64,000 nt of DNA from Actinomycetota bacterium (GTDB taxonomy: Bacteria > Actinomycetota > Thermoleophilia > RBG-16-64-13). Positions 50,507 through 59,859 of this stretch are shown piece by piece (position 1 is the first letter of the stretch; the number at the start of each line of letters is the position of its first letter). The stretch spans positions 124,001 to 188,000 of the forward strand of contig JAHJSA010000013.1 in the NCBI GenBank assembly GCA_018830645.1, written 5' to 3'. The position numbers and the translations under genes are program-made. The notes under the pieces are model-generated. The model saw only the letters and a program-made list of their open reading frames with translations. It made no database searches and had not been told where the DNA came from.

Positions 50507-51150
50507 GCTCGCTGTCTTTCCGCTTGGGGCGGCCGGTCTCCAGCGGTTCGTTCATAGCGTAGAACTCGTAGAGCTTCGCCGCGAGCAGTTTCTTGTCAGG
50601 CAACTGCGTCTGGTACTCCGCGATCAGCGCTGGAGAAAGCGAGCGGCTGAGAGCGTGTTCCACCGAACCGACGAAACAGAAATCACGGCCCAGCTCGGCA
50701 AGAAATCGCCCCAGGTTGCGCAGCAGGGCTGAATGCAGGTCGGCCTCCGAATGCGCGGCGGGAATGCTCAGGAATTCGAGCGAATACGCGTCCTGAAGCA
50801 ATCCTGAGCCTGCGGATGCAGTTCTCTCAGGGTTGTTGAGAGCATTGGTGGGTTCAGCACGGTGCGCTCGAAAAGGACCGCAGTCATCTGGCGCTCAAGC
50901 TCCCGGACCGGCCACCAGTTGGCGCCGGCCACGCACAGATAGAAGTCCCGCTCTTCGACGCTCTTGGCACGGCCTATGATAAGCAGATGACTGGACCAGG
51001 GAACTTCTCTCAACAGCGTTGAGAGTTTTGGGCAGTCGTGCCACGTCTCGAAGAACTGCCTATTCGCCATAGATTCTGAGGGGAAAAGCCCCGAACTCCG
51101 GGCTGCTTCCGCTGAACATGGGCGGAGAGGGCTTCCGCTGTCCCGTGCCC
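50500..51150 (-). pseudogene. DUF1016 (YhcG-like PDDEXK nuclease family) remnant
   Basis: Pieces of one DUF1016 protein lie in three frames: RGFSPQNLW, then RQFFETWHDCPKLSTLLREV and SVEERDFYLCVAGANWWPVR, then LQDAYSLEFLSI and LLRNLGRFLAELGRDFCFVG. Frame changes occur near 51066 and 50800. After CFVG the text jumps to SVEHALSRSLSPALIAEYQTQL, so the nuclease core is deleted as well. The first 50 or so residues are also missing. DUF1016 genes are often found within type I R-M loci. Confidence 0.78.
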
Positions 51151-51205
51151 CCAGCCATGGCACGCCCGTGTGCTTGTAGTCCGGATAGGGTTTGAGCCGC
51201 CGATC
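51140..51205 (-). pseudogene. hsdS amino-terminal fragment d
   Basis: About 20 codons (RRLKPYPDYKHTGVPWLGA) of an hsdS start follow the DUF262 stop in the same frame, without a start codon, and run into the DUF1016 remnant. This copy is the most divergent (DYKHT in place of AMKDS). Confidence 0.72.
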
Positions 51206-51208
51206 ATC

Positions 51209-53005
51209 TCAGAGTGCCTCGAACCAGGCCTTGATCTTCTGCGCCATGAGCTTGCGACGCTCGTCCAGGAAGTCATCGTAGGCGGGGATCTCGCCGTCGA
51301 GCAGCGGCTCCGGAAGGCAGCTCATGCGCAGGTTGGCACGCAGCTCGTCGCGGTTGGTGATGCCACCATACTTCTTGTCGGCACCGGCGCACTGCTCGGC
51401 CAATTCCGCGAAATATTGCTCAGGCGGCTTGTCGCCGATGGCGATGTTGATCTCGCTCTGGGCCAGAACGAAGTTGGCGATCTGGTTGTAGCGGCCGCGA
51501 GGCAGGCCCTGCTTCTTGAGGTGGTTTCGCGGATAGACATGGTGCACGTCGCTGCGGTTCATCAGCAGGTCAAGCACCGTAATGTCCCTCGAGAGAAAGC
51601 CCTTGTCGCCGAGCTTCACCTGCGCGGCCTTGTAGGCCAGGAAATAGGGGCTCTGCGCCGATGATGTGTCCATGAGCTGTGGGAGCATCCCGGTCCAGAA
51701 GCTCTCGGGCAGCTCCGTCTGGATGACCGTCTCAGCATGGGCCACGAGCCCGTGCGACTCAACCTGCCGGATGTCGAGGTCAAAGGCCGTCTCTGGACTC
51801 CCTGTGTACCGCCCGCGCAGCACTGCCATCGCGTACCACCGCCGTACCAGCCGTTCGAGGTCCGCGGGTGGCAGGTTCTCAGCACGGCCGCGGAGGAAGA
51901 GGATGTAGGCGAAGTTGACGGCGTTCCGGCCGCCGATCATGTCGTTCGTTACAAAACCCGCCGACCGCAGAATCATCGTGATGCGGTCGAAATGGGTCTT
52001 GTTGATGAAGCGTAGAATGCCCCGCTTCAGACGTTCGAACGACTCCTCCGCGATGGCCTCTTCGTACTGCTTGGTCTCGAAGTTGCGACCGGAGAGCAGC
52101 GCCACGAGGTCTGCTAGCTTTCCGCGCCGGAACTCCGACGTGAACGCCACGCGCAGCATGTCGGTGTACGTGGGATCGTAGATGTCGTCGTTGACGTCTT
52201 TGAGCCACCGCATCTGGGCGAAGAACTCAGACGATGCAAATGTAGGGTCATTCTTCTCGACACGCGCGAAGAATTCCGGCGCAACGGCGAGGTGACAGAA
52301 ATAGTCGATCGCCTTGCGTAACGCGTTTCCACTATACGTCTCATTGGCGGCGATCTTGGACATCGCGAAGTCTGCCTGGCTGAGCGTCGCTCCGGCCGAG
52401 TTCACGCGGATGAAGATCTCCGTCACTGTCTCGATATCCAGCTCGGGGGCAAGGTCGATAATGCCAACTTGGTTGTTCTTGATCCCGCGCAATCGCTCGA
52501 GCGCGGAGAAAATACTGTTCTCATCCATGCCGGCGTTCGCGGCCACGTAGGCCCGCGTTAGTTCGAGCAACTTGGCCTGTGCAGAGAAGAGCTCCGCAAC
52601 GTCAGCGAACCACGCCTTGTTCTTGAGAATTGCCGGGTTGGAAACCTCGAACCGCTCTTCCTGTGGATTGAAGGCGATCCGAATACGTGTGGTTTCGTAG
52701 TCCTTGGTCAGGACCTCCTGACCAAGGATCGCCGCCATCAATGCGGTGACTCTCTGCTGGCCGTCAATGAGGATCCGTTTTCCCGCGGAGAAGCTGCCAT
52801 CTTTGAGCTTTACTGTGGGGTTCTGCCACGCAATAAGGTATCCAACGGGAAAGCCCTGGTAGAGCGAGTCCAGCAGGTTGCGAACTTTGGTGGCTTCCCA
52901 CACAAAGGGCCGCTGTATCTCCGGGATAGCGATCTGTCCGGCCTCCACCCAGGCCAAGATGGTTCCCACGGGGTGCGGTGTGACTGTGTAGCGCTGGGCG
53001 GACAT
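51209..53005 (-). CDS. DUF262-domain protein (GmrSD-like), probable defence nuclease
   Basis: The 598-residue protein has the DUF262 ParB-like motif [13 protein letters not shown] (Asp81-Arg85), with PEIQRPFVW near 28. In the C-terminal part it has an HNH-like site [15 protein letters not shown]. In GmrSD and related systems the DUF262 part senses or hydrolyses nucleotides and the HNH part cuts modified DNA. Start ATG 53005 lies 3 bp behind hsdM, so it is an integral member of the R-M operon, at the place where hsdS would be expected. Confidence 0.85.
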   Translation of the reverse strand: MSAQRYTVTPHPVGTILAWVEAGQIAIPEIQRPFVWEATKVRNLLDSLYQGFPVGYLIAWQNPTVKLKDGSFSAGKRILIDGQQRVTALMAAILGQEVLTKDYETTRIRIAFNPQEERFEVSNPAILKNKAWFADVAELFSAQAKLLELTRAYVAANAGMDENSIFSALERLRGIKNNQVGIIDLAPELDIETVTEIFIRVNSAGATLSQADFAMSKIAANETYSGNALRKAIDYFCHLAVAPEFFARVEKNDPTFASSEFFAQMRWLKDVNDDIYDPTYTDMLRVAFTSEFRRGKLADLVALLSGRNFETKQYEEAIAEESFERLKRGILRFINKTHFDRITMILRSAGFVTNDMIGGRNAVNFAYILFLRGRAENLPPADLERLVRRWYAMAVLRGRYTGSPETAFDLDIRQVESHGLVAHAETVIQTELPESFWTGMLPQLMDTSSAQSPYFLAYKAAQVKLGDKGFLSRDITVLDLLMNRSDVHHVYPRNHLKKQGLPRGRYNQIANFVLAQSEINIAIGDKPPEQYFAELAEQCAGADKKYGGITNRDELRANLRMSCLPEPLLDGEIPAYDDFLDERRKLMAQKIKAWFEAL

Positions 53006-53008
53006 GAC

Positions 53009-54988
53009 TCAGACTCCTCCCCCGACAATCTCCCCGAGCAGCCCCTCCGTCTCCTTCTCCAGCGCCAGGATGTCCGCCCGGATCTCCTCCAGCGTGCGCA
53101 GCGGCTGCGGCTTGTAGAAGTAGCGGGTGAAGCTGATCTCGTAGCCGGTCTTGACGCTCTCCGGGATATACCACGCGTCGGCGGCGTTGGGCAGCACCTC
53201 GCGGCGCAGGAAGGCTTCGATGCCGCCCTCTTCCAGCAGCGCCACCTGCTCGGTGTCGCGCAGGTCGGGGTCGGGCTCGTACTCCACCACGGCGGGCTTG
53301 CCGGCGATGGTGGCCGGGAACAGCCCGCGCAGGGGGTCGGGGGCCGTGCCCTTCTTGTGGATCTTCTTGATGACCGGCGGGGCGTCGTCCGCACGCTCGG
53401 CGGTCTCCTTGAGCGCCTTGATCTCCTTGGCCGCGTAGGCGCGCTCGGGGTCGATGCTCTGCAGCCGGAGGGGCCGCTCCACCGTCACTTTCCAGTAGCC
53501 GAAGGCGGCGTTCGGGAAGATCTTTGACTGCTCGGTCTCCTCGAACGCGAGGAACGCGTCGCAGATACGGCTCATGTCCTCTTCCGACAGCTCGCAGTTC
53601 TTCTTGCCGAGGTTCTTGCGGAGCGGCTTGAACCACCGGGTGGCGTCGATCAGCTGCACTTTTCCGCGCCGGTGCTCGGGCTTGCGGTTGCTGAGCACCC
53701 AGATGTAGGTGGCGATGCCGGTGTTGTAGAACATGTTCAGCGGCAGGGCGACGATGGCCTCAAGCCAGTCGTTCTCGATGATCCAGCGGCGGATGTTGCT
53801 CTCACCCTGGCTGGCGTCACCGGTGAAGAGCGACGAGCCGTTGTGCACCTCGGCGATGCGGCTGCCGAGCTTGGTTGCGTGCTTCATCTTGCTGAGCATG
53901 TTGGCCAGGAAGAGCATCTGGCCGTCGGAGGAGCGGGTGATAAGCGAGTACTCGGGGTCGCCGGCGTGCTGAATGACGAAGCGCGGATCGCGGATGCCGC
54001 CCTTGCCGCCCATGCGCTCCAGGTCGCTCTTCCAGCTCTTGCCGTAGGGCGGATTGCTGAGCATGAAGTCGAACTCGCGCGAAGGGAAGGCGTCGTTGGC
54101 GAGGGTCGAGTACTCCGGTCCGCCCACGATGTTGTCCGCGGCCTCGCCCTCGCCCTTCAGGAGCAGATCGGCCTTGGCGATGGCGTAGGTCTCGGAGTTG
54201 ATCTCCTGGCCGTAGAGGTGCGTGGCCACCTGCTTGCCGTGCTCCGCGGCCAGTTCCTGCAGGGTCTCCTCGGCCACGGTCAGCATACCGCCGGTGCCGC
54301 AGACGCCGTCGTAGAGCAGGTAGGTGCCCGACTCGATCTCGTCGGCGATGGGGAGGAAGACGAGCTTCACCATGAGCTTGACGGCGTCGCGGGGGGTCCA
54401 GTGCTCACCCGCCTCTTCGTTGTTCTCCTCGTTGAAGCGGCGGACCAGCTCCTCGAAGATCGTGCCCATGGCGTGGTTGTCGAGGCCGGGGTGCTTCACC
54501 GAGCCATCGCCGTTCAGGACGGGGTGCGGGCTCAGGTTGACATCCGGCGAGCACAGTTTCTCGATGAGCGTGCCGAGCGCGTCGGCCTTCGAGAGGCGCG
54601 GTATCTGGTTGCGGAACTCGAACTTCTCTAGGATGTCCTGCACGTTGGGGGAGAAGCCGTCGAGGTAGGCTTCAAAATCGGCCTTGAGTTGGCTCTGGCT
54701 CGCACGCGCACGGAGATCGCGCATGGTGAACTTCGACGTGTTGTAGAAGGCCTGGCCGGCTTCTTGACGGAGGGCGGGGTCCTGGTGGATAACGCCGGCG
54801 GCGTCGAGCGCGTCCTTCAAGCGCAGCACGTTGCCTTTGGTGGACTCGAGCACGGCGTCGAGGCGGCGGAGGACCGTCATGGGCAGGATGACATCGCGGT
54901 ACTTGCCGCGAACGTAGAGGTCGCGGAGCACGTCGTCCGCGATGCCCCAGATGAAGTTCGCGATCCAGGTGACGTCACCGTTGGTCAC
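53009..54988 (-). CDS. hsdM: type I restriction enzyme M subunit (N6-adenine methyltransferase)
   Basis: The 659-residue protein has the HsdM N-terminal bundle (FIWGIADDVLRDLYVRGKYR), an AdoMet site with YDGVCGTGGML near 223 and the catalytic NPPY near 311, then a C-terminal helical part. It methylates adenine at the site chosen by HsdS. It is longer than classical HsdM (about 500) by a C-terminal extension of about 120 residues from about 535. The GTG start at 54988 marks the upstream end of the island's transcript. Confidence 0.94.
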   Translation of the reverse strand: MTNGDVTWIANFIWGIADDVLRDLYVRGKYRDVILPMTVLRRLDAVLESTKGNVLRLKDALDAAGVIHQDPALRQEAGQAFYNTSKFTMRDLRARASQSQLKADFEAYLDGFSPNVQDILEKFEFRNQIPRLSKADALGTLIEKLCSPDVNLSPHPVLNGDGSVKHPGLDNHAMGTIFEELVRRFNEENNEEAGEHWTPRDAVKLMVKLVFLPIADEIESGTYLLYDGVCGTGGMLTVAEETLQELAAEHGKQVATHLYGQEINSETYAIAKADLLLKGEGEAADNIVGGPEYSTLANDAFPSREFDFMLSNPPYGKSWKSDLERMGGKGGIRDPRFVIQHAGDPEYSLITRSSDGQMLFLANMLSKMKHATKLGSRIAEVHNGSSLFTGDASQGESNIRRWIIENDWLEAIVALPLNMFYNTGIATYIWVLSNRKPEHRRGKVQLIDATRWFKPLRKNLGKKNCELSEEDMSRICDAFLAFEETEQSKIFPNAAFGYWKVTVERPLRLQSIDPERAYAAKEIKALKETAERADDAPPVIKKIHKKGTAPDPLRGLFPATIAGKPAVVEYEPDPDLRDTEQVALLEEGGIEAFLRREVLPNAADAWYIPESVKTGYEISFTRYFYKPQPLRTLEEIRADILALEKETEGLLGEIVGGGV

Positions 54989-55130
54989 GCGTAGGGCCTC
55001 CTTGCGGCGTGGCGGACAACTATCCTACAACTGCGCACGGACAGACAGAAGCCTTCGTGGGTCCGAGCAGGGTCGCTGCAACTCCTGTAGGCTGTCATTC
55101 ACGAGGGCCGCGGCCGCGGAGCGCCCGGGC
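54989..55130. other. island boundary between glycan operon and hsdM
   Basis: The 142 bp contain AAGGAGG for hsdM and no gene. A promoter for hsdM is expected here, but I cannot identify one with confidence. Confidence 0.4.
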
Positions 55131-56501
55131 TCACGATCGCCCGAAGTCGTCTTCGAGGCGCTCGATGTCGTCTTCGCCGAAGTAGTCCCCGCGTTGCACC
55201 TCGATGAAGGTGAGGGGGTCCGTGCCCGGGTTTGCGACCCGGTGCGCGGCGCCCATCGGGATGTCCACCGACTGTCCGGCGCCGAGGGGCAGCTCTTCAC
55301 CGTCGCGGGTCACCACGGCCTGACCTGAGACCACATGCCAGTGCTCCGAACGGCGCCGGTGACGCTGAAGGCTCAGCCGCATGCCCGGCAGCACTACGAT
55401 GCGCTTGGTCTTGTTGTCGGGTTCGTCGCCGAGCACCGTGTAGTAGCCCCACGGTCGATGATCTTCCCGCCGTGACTGCTCCAGAACCCTCTGGTAGACC
55501 TCCAGGTAGCCATCCACCATGCGGTCCACCGTGAAGTGCTCCTCGACCCAGCGGCGGCAGGCCCGGCGGTCGAGGTCGGCCAAGGGACCATCGGCGCCCG
55601 CCGCTCCGATCGCGGCCACCGCTTCCTCGACCGAGTCCACCAGGAACCCTGTCTCGCCATCGGCGATCACCTCGCGCATGCTGCCCTTCTCAAAGGCCAC
55701 GACCGGCGTGCCGCAGGCCATGGCCTCCACCACCGAAAGGCCGAAAGGCTCCTCGAAGGCGATGGGGTGGAGCAGCGCCAGCGCGCCACCCAGTAGTTCA
55801 TCGCGGCGGGCCGGATCGGCGGAGCCCACATACGTCACCCGATCGCCGTCCAGATAGGGCTCTACGTCACTGCGGTAGTAGAACTCGTCCTGGATGACTC
55901 CGGCCATGATCAGTCTCCGGCCCGTCTGATGGGCGATCTGGATGGCCTCGTAGGCGCCCTTGTCCGGGTGGATGCGGCCGAAGAAGAGGAGGTACTCGCC
56001 CGGGTCCTCCCGGAAGGTGAAGCCCGAGAGGTCGATGCCGTGGTGCACCGTGGCCGCGTAGCGCAGGCCGGGGGCGCGATCGGCTTCGCTGATGGCCACG
56101 TAGTGGGCTGTCTGGTCGTACTTCTGATAGACGGGCAGGATGCGCTCCGAGGAGAACCCGTGGATGGTCACCACCAGAGGGGTGGTCGTGAGGCGCGAGT
56201 ACGTGAGAGGCAGGAAGTCGAAGTGGTTGTGGATGAGGTCGAACTCGTCCGCCCGCTCGAAGACGTGCGAGATGTGCAGTCCCTCCCAGACTTTGGCGTC
56301 GAGGGTGCGGTCTTCCTCGTAGCCGGTGGGGGAGACGGCCTGTAGACGGGCGCTCGTGAGGGAGTCTGCGGTGGCGAACAGCGTGACGTCGACCCCACGG
56401 CGCACCAGCCCTTCGGTCAGCAGAGACACCACCTGTTCCCACGGGCCGTAGTGACGGGGCGGCGTTCGCCACGCGATGGGAGCCAGCATGGCGACGCGCA
56501 T
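55131..56501 (-). CDS. family 4 glycosyltransferase fused to a mannose-6-phosphate-isomerase-type cupin
   Basis: Residues 1-345 form a GT4 (GT-B) glycosyltransferase: MLAPIAWRTPPRHYGPWE at the start, FFGRIHPDKG near 173 and the nucleotide-sugar motif FEEPFGLSVVEAMACGTPVV. Residues about 350-450 match the cupin of ManC/type II phosphomannose isomerases: RPWGYYTVL, LPGMRLSLQRHRRRSEHWHVV and VDIPMGAAHRVAN. The fusion suggests mannose handling or binding by the cupin. It is the last gene of the glycan operon, 7 bp behind GH130. Confidence 0.88.
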   Translation of the reverse strand: MRVAMLAPIAWRTPPRHYGPWEQVVSLLTEGLVRRGVDVTLFATADSLTSARLQAVSPTGYEEDRTLDAKVWEGLHISHVFERADEFDLIHNHFDFLPLTYSRLTTTPLVVTIHGFSSERILPVYQKYDQTAHYVAISEADRAPGLRYAATVHHGIDLSGFTFREDPGEYLLFFGRIHPDKGAYEAIQIAHQTGRRLIMAGVIQDEFYYRSDVEPYLDGDRVTYVGSADPARRDELLGGALALLHPIAFEEPFGLSVVEAMACGTPVVAFEKGSMREVIADGETGFLVDSVEEAVAAIGAAGADGPLADLDRRACRRWVEEHFTVDRMVDGYLEVYQRVLEQSRREDHRPWGYYTVLGDEPDNKTKRIVVLPGMRLSLQRHRRRSEHWHVVSGQAVVTRDGEELPLGAGQSVDIPMGAAHRVANPGTDPLTFIEVQRGDYFGEDDIERLEDDFGRS

Positions 56502-56508
56502 GGGCCTA

Positions 56509-57501
56509 CTACCCCCTGGCGGGGTCAGGCGGGGAATGCCGGCGAAGCCATTCCAGGACCTCCGAGACCCGAGCGGTGGCCAAAGCCATGCTGCTGTCGG
56601 CCGCGCCGTAGTAGAGGCGTAACTCGTCGCCTTCGGCTACCCAACCACAGGGGAAGACCACGTCGGCCACGTCGCCCTGCCGCTCGTAGGTCTCCTCGGG
56701 ACCGAAGACCCACTCGTCGGCTCGGCGGAGGACCCGTCGAGGGTCTTTCGCATCCAGGAGGGCCAGCCCCAGCCGGTAGATGCCCCCCGCGATCGTCTGC
56801 CGGACCCCATGGTACATGAGGAGCCAGCCCTCGTCGGTGAGAAGGGGCGGAGGCGAGAGTCCGATCTTGTTCGCGTCCCACCAGCCCCCCCTGCGGCAAG
56901 GGATCAAGATCTGGTGGTCTCCCCAGTGCAACAGGTCGGGGGAGAAGGAGAGCCAGATGTGCGCCCCTCCTATGTACGGGGTAGCAGACGGCCGGTGAAC
57001 CATCGCGTACCGTCCGTCAAAACGTACGGAGAAGACGGCCGCGTCCTTGTTCTCCGGATGCGTCACCGGACCCAAGCGGGTAAAGGTGGCGAAGTCGCGA
57101 GTGGTAGCCAGGGACACGAGCGGCCCACCGGCGGAGTAGGCCGTGTAAGCGATCACGTAGAGACCCAGGTCTTCGACCCAGGTGATGCGGGGGTCCTCGA
57201 TGCCCCAGAGTTCCTCTGGGTGACCAATGGGATCGGCCGGCATCGAAGGAGCCGGGTCTACGCGCCAGTCGCCGCGGCCGTCCTTGCTCCGGGCCACGGT
57301 CAGATGCGAGAGGCCGCGGCGGTCCTCCACGCGCAGCAGCAGAAGGGTCTCGCCGTCGACCAGGGCGGCGGCGGCGTTGAAGACCGAGTTGGCCGGGTAG
57401 GGAAGGTCGGCGGCGGTGAGGATGGGGTTGCCGGCGTAGCGGTGGAACGGTCCGTCCACAGTGTTCCTCTCTTCGCGGGCGCCATCCGGTCGCGGCGCCA
57501 T
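56509..57501 (-). CDS. GH130-family glycosidase/phosphorylase (second copy)
   Basis: The 330-residue propeller protein has the GH130 pattern: YAGNPILTAADLPYPANSV, IEDPRITWVED (probable catalytic Asp), KDAAVFSVRFDGRY, KIGLSPPPLLTDEGWLLMYHG and CGWV...YYGAADSS. Start ATG 57501 shares its A with the stop of the upstream glycosyltransferase gene (TGATG). It differs clearly from the copy at 36046, so the two are not a recent duplication. A mannan or mannoside substrate would agree with the neighbouring ManC-like cupin. Confidence 0.88.
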   Translation of the reverse strand: MAPRPDGAREERNTVDGPFHRYAGNPILTAADLPYPANSVFNAAAALVDGETLLLLRVEDRRGLSHLTVARSKDGRGDWRVDPAPSMPADPIGHPEELWGIEDPRITWVEDLGLYVIAYTAYSAGGPLVSLATTRDFATFTRLGPVTHPENKDAAVFSVRFDGRYAMVHRPSATPYIGGAHIWLSFSPDLLHWGDHQILIPCRRGGWWDANKIGLSPPPLLTDEGWLLMYHGVRQTIAGGIYRLGLALLDAKDPRRVLRRADEWVFGPEETYERQGDVADVVFPCGWVAEGDELRLYYGAADSSMALATARVSEVLEWLRRHSPPDPARG

Positions 57502-59846
57502 CAGGTGGCGCTCGCGATCGTGGCGCCCGCCACGGCTTCGAGTCGGGGAAGGTGATTCAGACTTCGGTCCGCCCGCAGCAGGTGCATCTGCACCAGCGAG
57601 AGCAGCCAGGCGAGCGTGGATTCCGCTCCCTGGTTCCGGTTGACACCATCGGGTTGGAGGCCGTCGAAGCAGCCGCCCCCGCGGAGATCGCCAAGGAAGG
57701 CCTTGAGATCGTTCTGGCCCAGGTACCACTGGAAGGCCAGCATGGCCGCCTCGACCCACTTCTCGTCACCGGTGATCGCATTTGCCGCTATGCAGGCGTC
57801 GATCATGGAGTGGGCTTCCAGCGGCTGTTGATCGAAGCGGGCCCGGTGGCCGCCGCGCACGTACCAGCCGTTGCTGCCCACGGGCACGAAGTAGCCGTTC
57901 TCGGTCTGCAGGTCCGCCAGCCACTCCAGCGCCCGCAGACCCACGTCTAGCATGTCGTCGCGTTCCATCGAGTGACCGGCCAACAGAAGCGCGTGCGGAA
58001 TCTTCCCGTTGTCGTAGGTGACGATGTCCTCAGGCCAAGGCCAGGCGGCCGTCGCGTGGTTGGTGAAGGCGCGCAGAAGTCGCTCGGCCAGAGATCCCCT
58101 CAGCCGTTTGGCTTCGCTATCGCCGGAGAAGCGCTGGAGATAGGCTTCGAGGCCGAGCAGAGCCATAGCCTGGGACCGGAGGTACTTAAGGTGCTCGGCG
58201 CTGGACATGGCTTGGTTGAAGAGCGACGTGGCCAAGCCGAGCTGGCCTGAGTCCGTGCTCTCGCGGATGGTGATGCCAAGGCCCCAGAGTGCCCGACCCT
58301 GGCTGTCCTCAGAGCCCACCGCCTCCACCCAATGTCGATCGTAGGGGAGGAAGTTGCGGAACCGCCCTGTCTCCTCGTCGAGGGCGTACTGCAGGAAGGC
58401 CAGGTACGTTCCCCGCAGGCGGCTGATGGCGGCGTCGGCCGGTAGCACCTTCTCGGCCAAAGCGGCGAGGATGAGAGCTCGGGCGTTGTCGTCGGTGCAG
58501 TAGCCGTGGCGTAGATCGGGCACGTTGAAGGTGGCGTGCTGCAAGATGCCGGTATGGTCGGTCAGCCGACGAAGATGGTCGAGTTTGAGCTCGGGCACGT
58601 CGGCGAACTCGGCCTTCAATGTGCGCAGGCTGAAAGCGTAGCCCGACTGGCGGGTACGTTCCTGCCTCGCCTCCTCGAACACCTGCAGGTATTGCCCTGC
58701 CACCTCGGGCCACGCCGCGTCGCGGGTGAACAGGTATGCACGTTTGCGCATGGCGCTGGCCTCGACTGCGTTGTCGAAGAGATCGAGCACCTGGGTGGAG
58801 ATGGCTTCGGGGTCGTTGAAGGGCACCAGGCGGCCCCGACCCTCGGCCAGCATTTCGGCGGCGTACCAGTACGGCGTGGAGACGATGGCCTTGCCGGCTC
58901 CCATGGCGTAGGCAAGCGTGCCGGAGGAGATCTGGGCCTCGTTGATGTACGGTGTGACGTACACGTCGGCGGCTCCCAGGGACTCCCTCAGCTCCTGAGG
59001 GTCGACGAAGCGGTTCTGGAAGATGAGGTTGTCGGCCACCCCCAGGCTCCCGGCAAGCTGCTGGAGCGACAGCCGGTAGGACTCGCCGTCGTGCCGCAGC
59101 ACGTGCGGGTGGGTCACGCCCAAGACGATATAGACGGTCTCAGGGTAGCGCTCCACGATCGCCGGGAGAGCCCGCACCATGTGCTCTATCCCCTTGTTGG
59201 GGGAGAGCAGGCCGAAGGTGAGGATGACCCGGCGTCCCTCCACCCCGAACTGGTCCTTGTAGTAGTTGGGATCGACGAAAGCCACATCGGGGATGCCGTG
59301 ATGGATGAAGGCGATCTTCTGCTCGGGGACGTGGTAGATATCCCGGAGGAAGTCTCCCGCCGTGTGGCTGAGCACGACGAGACGGTCCGAGAGGTCTGCC
59401 AGCTTGCGCAGGGTGTCCAGCTGCCCCGGGGTGGGGTCTTTCAGGACGGTGTGGAGGGTGGTGACCACCGGCATCCGCAGTTCGCCGATCAGGCGAAGGA
59501 TGTAGCGGCCGTCGTCGCCGCCGAAAATACCGTACTCGTGCTGCAGACAGGCGACGTCCACTTGGTTCATGTTGAGGAACTCGGCGGCCAGGCGATAGTC
59601 GGTGAGGCGGGACTCGCTCAGCTCGAAGCGCACCTGTGGCGGGTAGCTATAGCCACCGACGACATCGTTCATGACCACGGTCCAGAAGGCGGACTGAGGC
59701 GACTGCTCGGCGAGTGCCTCGGCGAGATCGGCTGTGAAGGTGGCGATGCCGCATTGGCGAGGCGTGTGGTTGCCGATGAGGGCCACCTTGTGGATGCCGG
59801 AGCGTGTGTGCACCGGCGACGTCGAGCGGCTCTTTCGGCCGCTCAA
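57501..59846 (-). CDS. GT4 glycosyltransferase fused to an alpha/alpha-toroid domain
   Basis: The 781-residue protein has a GT-B glycosyltransferase at about 18-400 (IGNHTPRQCGIATFTADL, LQHEYGIFGG, TFGLLSPNKGIEHM, EAQISSGTLAYAMGAGKAIV). From about 420 a helical-barrel part follows (LRRLTDHTGILQHATF, GYCTDDNARALI, VEAHSMIDACIA-like LEAHSMIDACIAA), resembling N-acylglucosamine 2-epimerase-like toroids. Start is TTG 59846 as drawn, but GTG 59813 is equally possible. Together with GH130 and GT4-cupin it would build or remodel a mannose-type glycan. Confidence 0.83.
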   Translation of the reverse strand: MSGRKSRSTSPVHTRSGIHKVALIGNHTPRQCGIATFTADLAEALAEQSPQSAFWTVVMNDVVGGYSYPPQVRFELSESRLTDYRLAAEFLNMNQVDVACLQHEYGIFGGDDGRYILRLIGELRMPVVTTLHTVLKDPTPGQLDTLRKLADLSDRLVVLSHTAGDFLRDIYHVPEQKIAFIHHGIPDVAFVDPNYYKDQFGVEGRRVILTFGLLSPNKGIEHMVRALPAIVERYPETVYIVLGVTHPHVLRHDGESYRLSLQQLAGSLGVADNLIFQNRFVDPQELRESLGAADVYVTPYINEAQISSGTLAYAMGAGKAIVSTPYWYAAEMLAEGRGRLVPFNDPEAISTQVLDLFDNAVEASAMRKRAYLFTRDAAWPEVAGQYLQVFEEARQERTRQSGYAFSLRTLKAEFADVPELKLDHLRRLTDHTGILQHATFNVPDLRHGYCTDDNARALILAALAEKVLPADAAISRLRGTYLAFLQYALDEETGRFRNFLPYDRHWVEAVGSEDSQGRALWGLGITIRESTDSGQLGLATSLFNQAMSSAEHLKYLRSQAMALLGLEAYLQRFSGDSEAKRLRGSLAERLLRAFTNHATAAWPWPEDIVTYDNGKIPHALLLAGHSMERDDMLDVGLRALEWLADLQTENGYFVPVGSNGWYVRGGHRARFDQQPLEAHSMIDACIAANAITGDEKWVEAAMLAFQWYLGQNDLKAFLGDLRGGGCFDGLQPDGVNRNQGAESTLAWLLSLVQMHLLRADRSLNHLPRLEAVAGATIASAT

Positions 59847-59859
59847 CGTGTCACTCTGC

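Noticed and set aside
48281-51196. Repeated segments of about 67 bp reminiscent of a CRISPR array
   Set aside because: Copies are about 1 kb apart, lie in coding sequence, and encode the same HsdS peptide; spacing and spacers do not fit CRISPR.
36979-54988. Mobile element carrying the defence island
   Set aside because: No transposase, integrase, terminal inverted repeat or attachment duplication could be seen at the edges.
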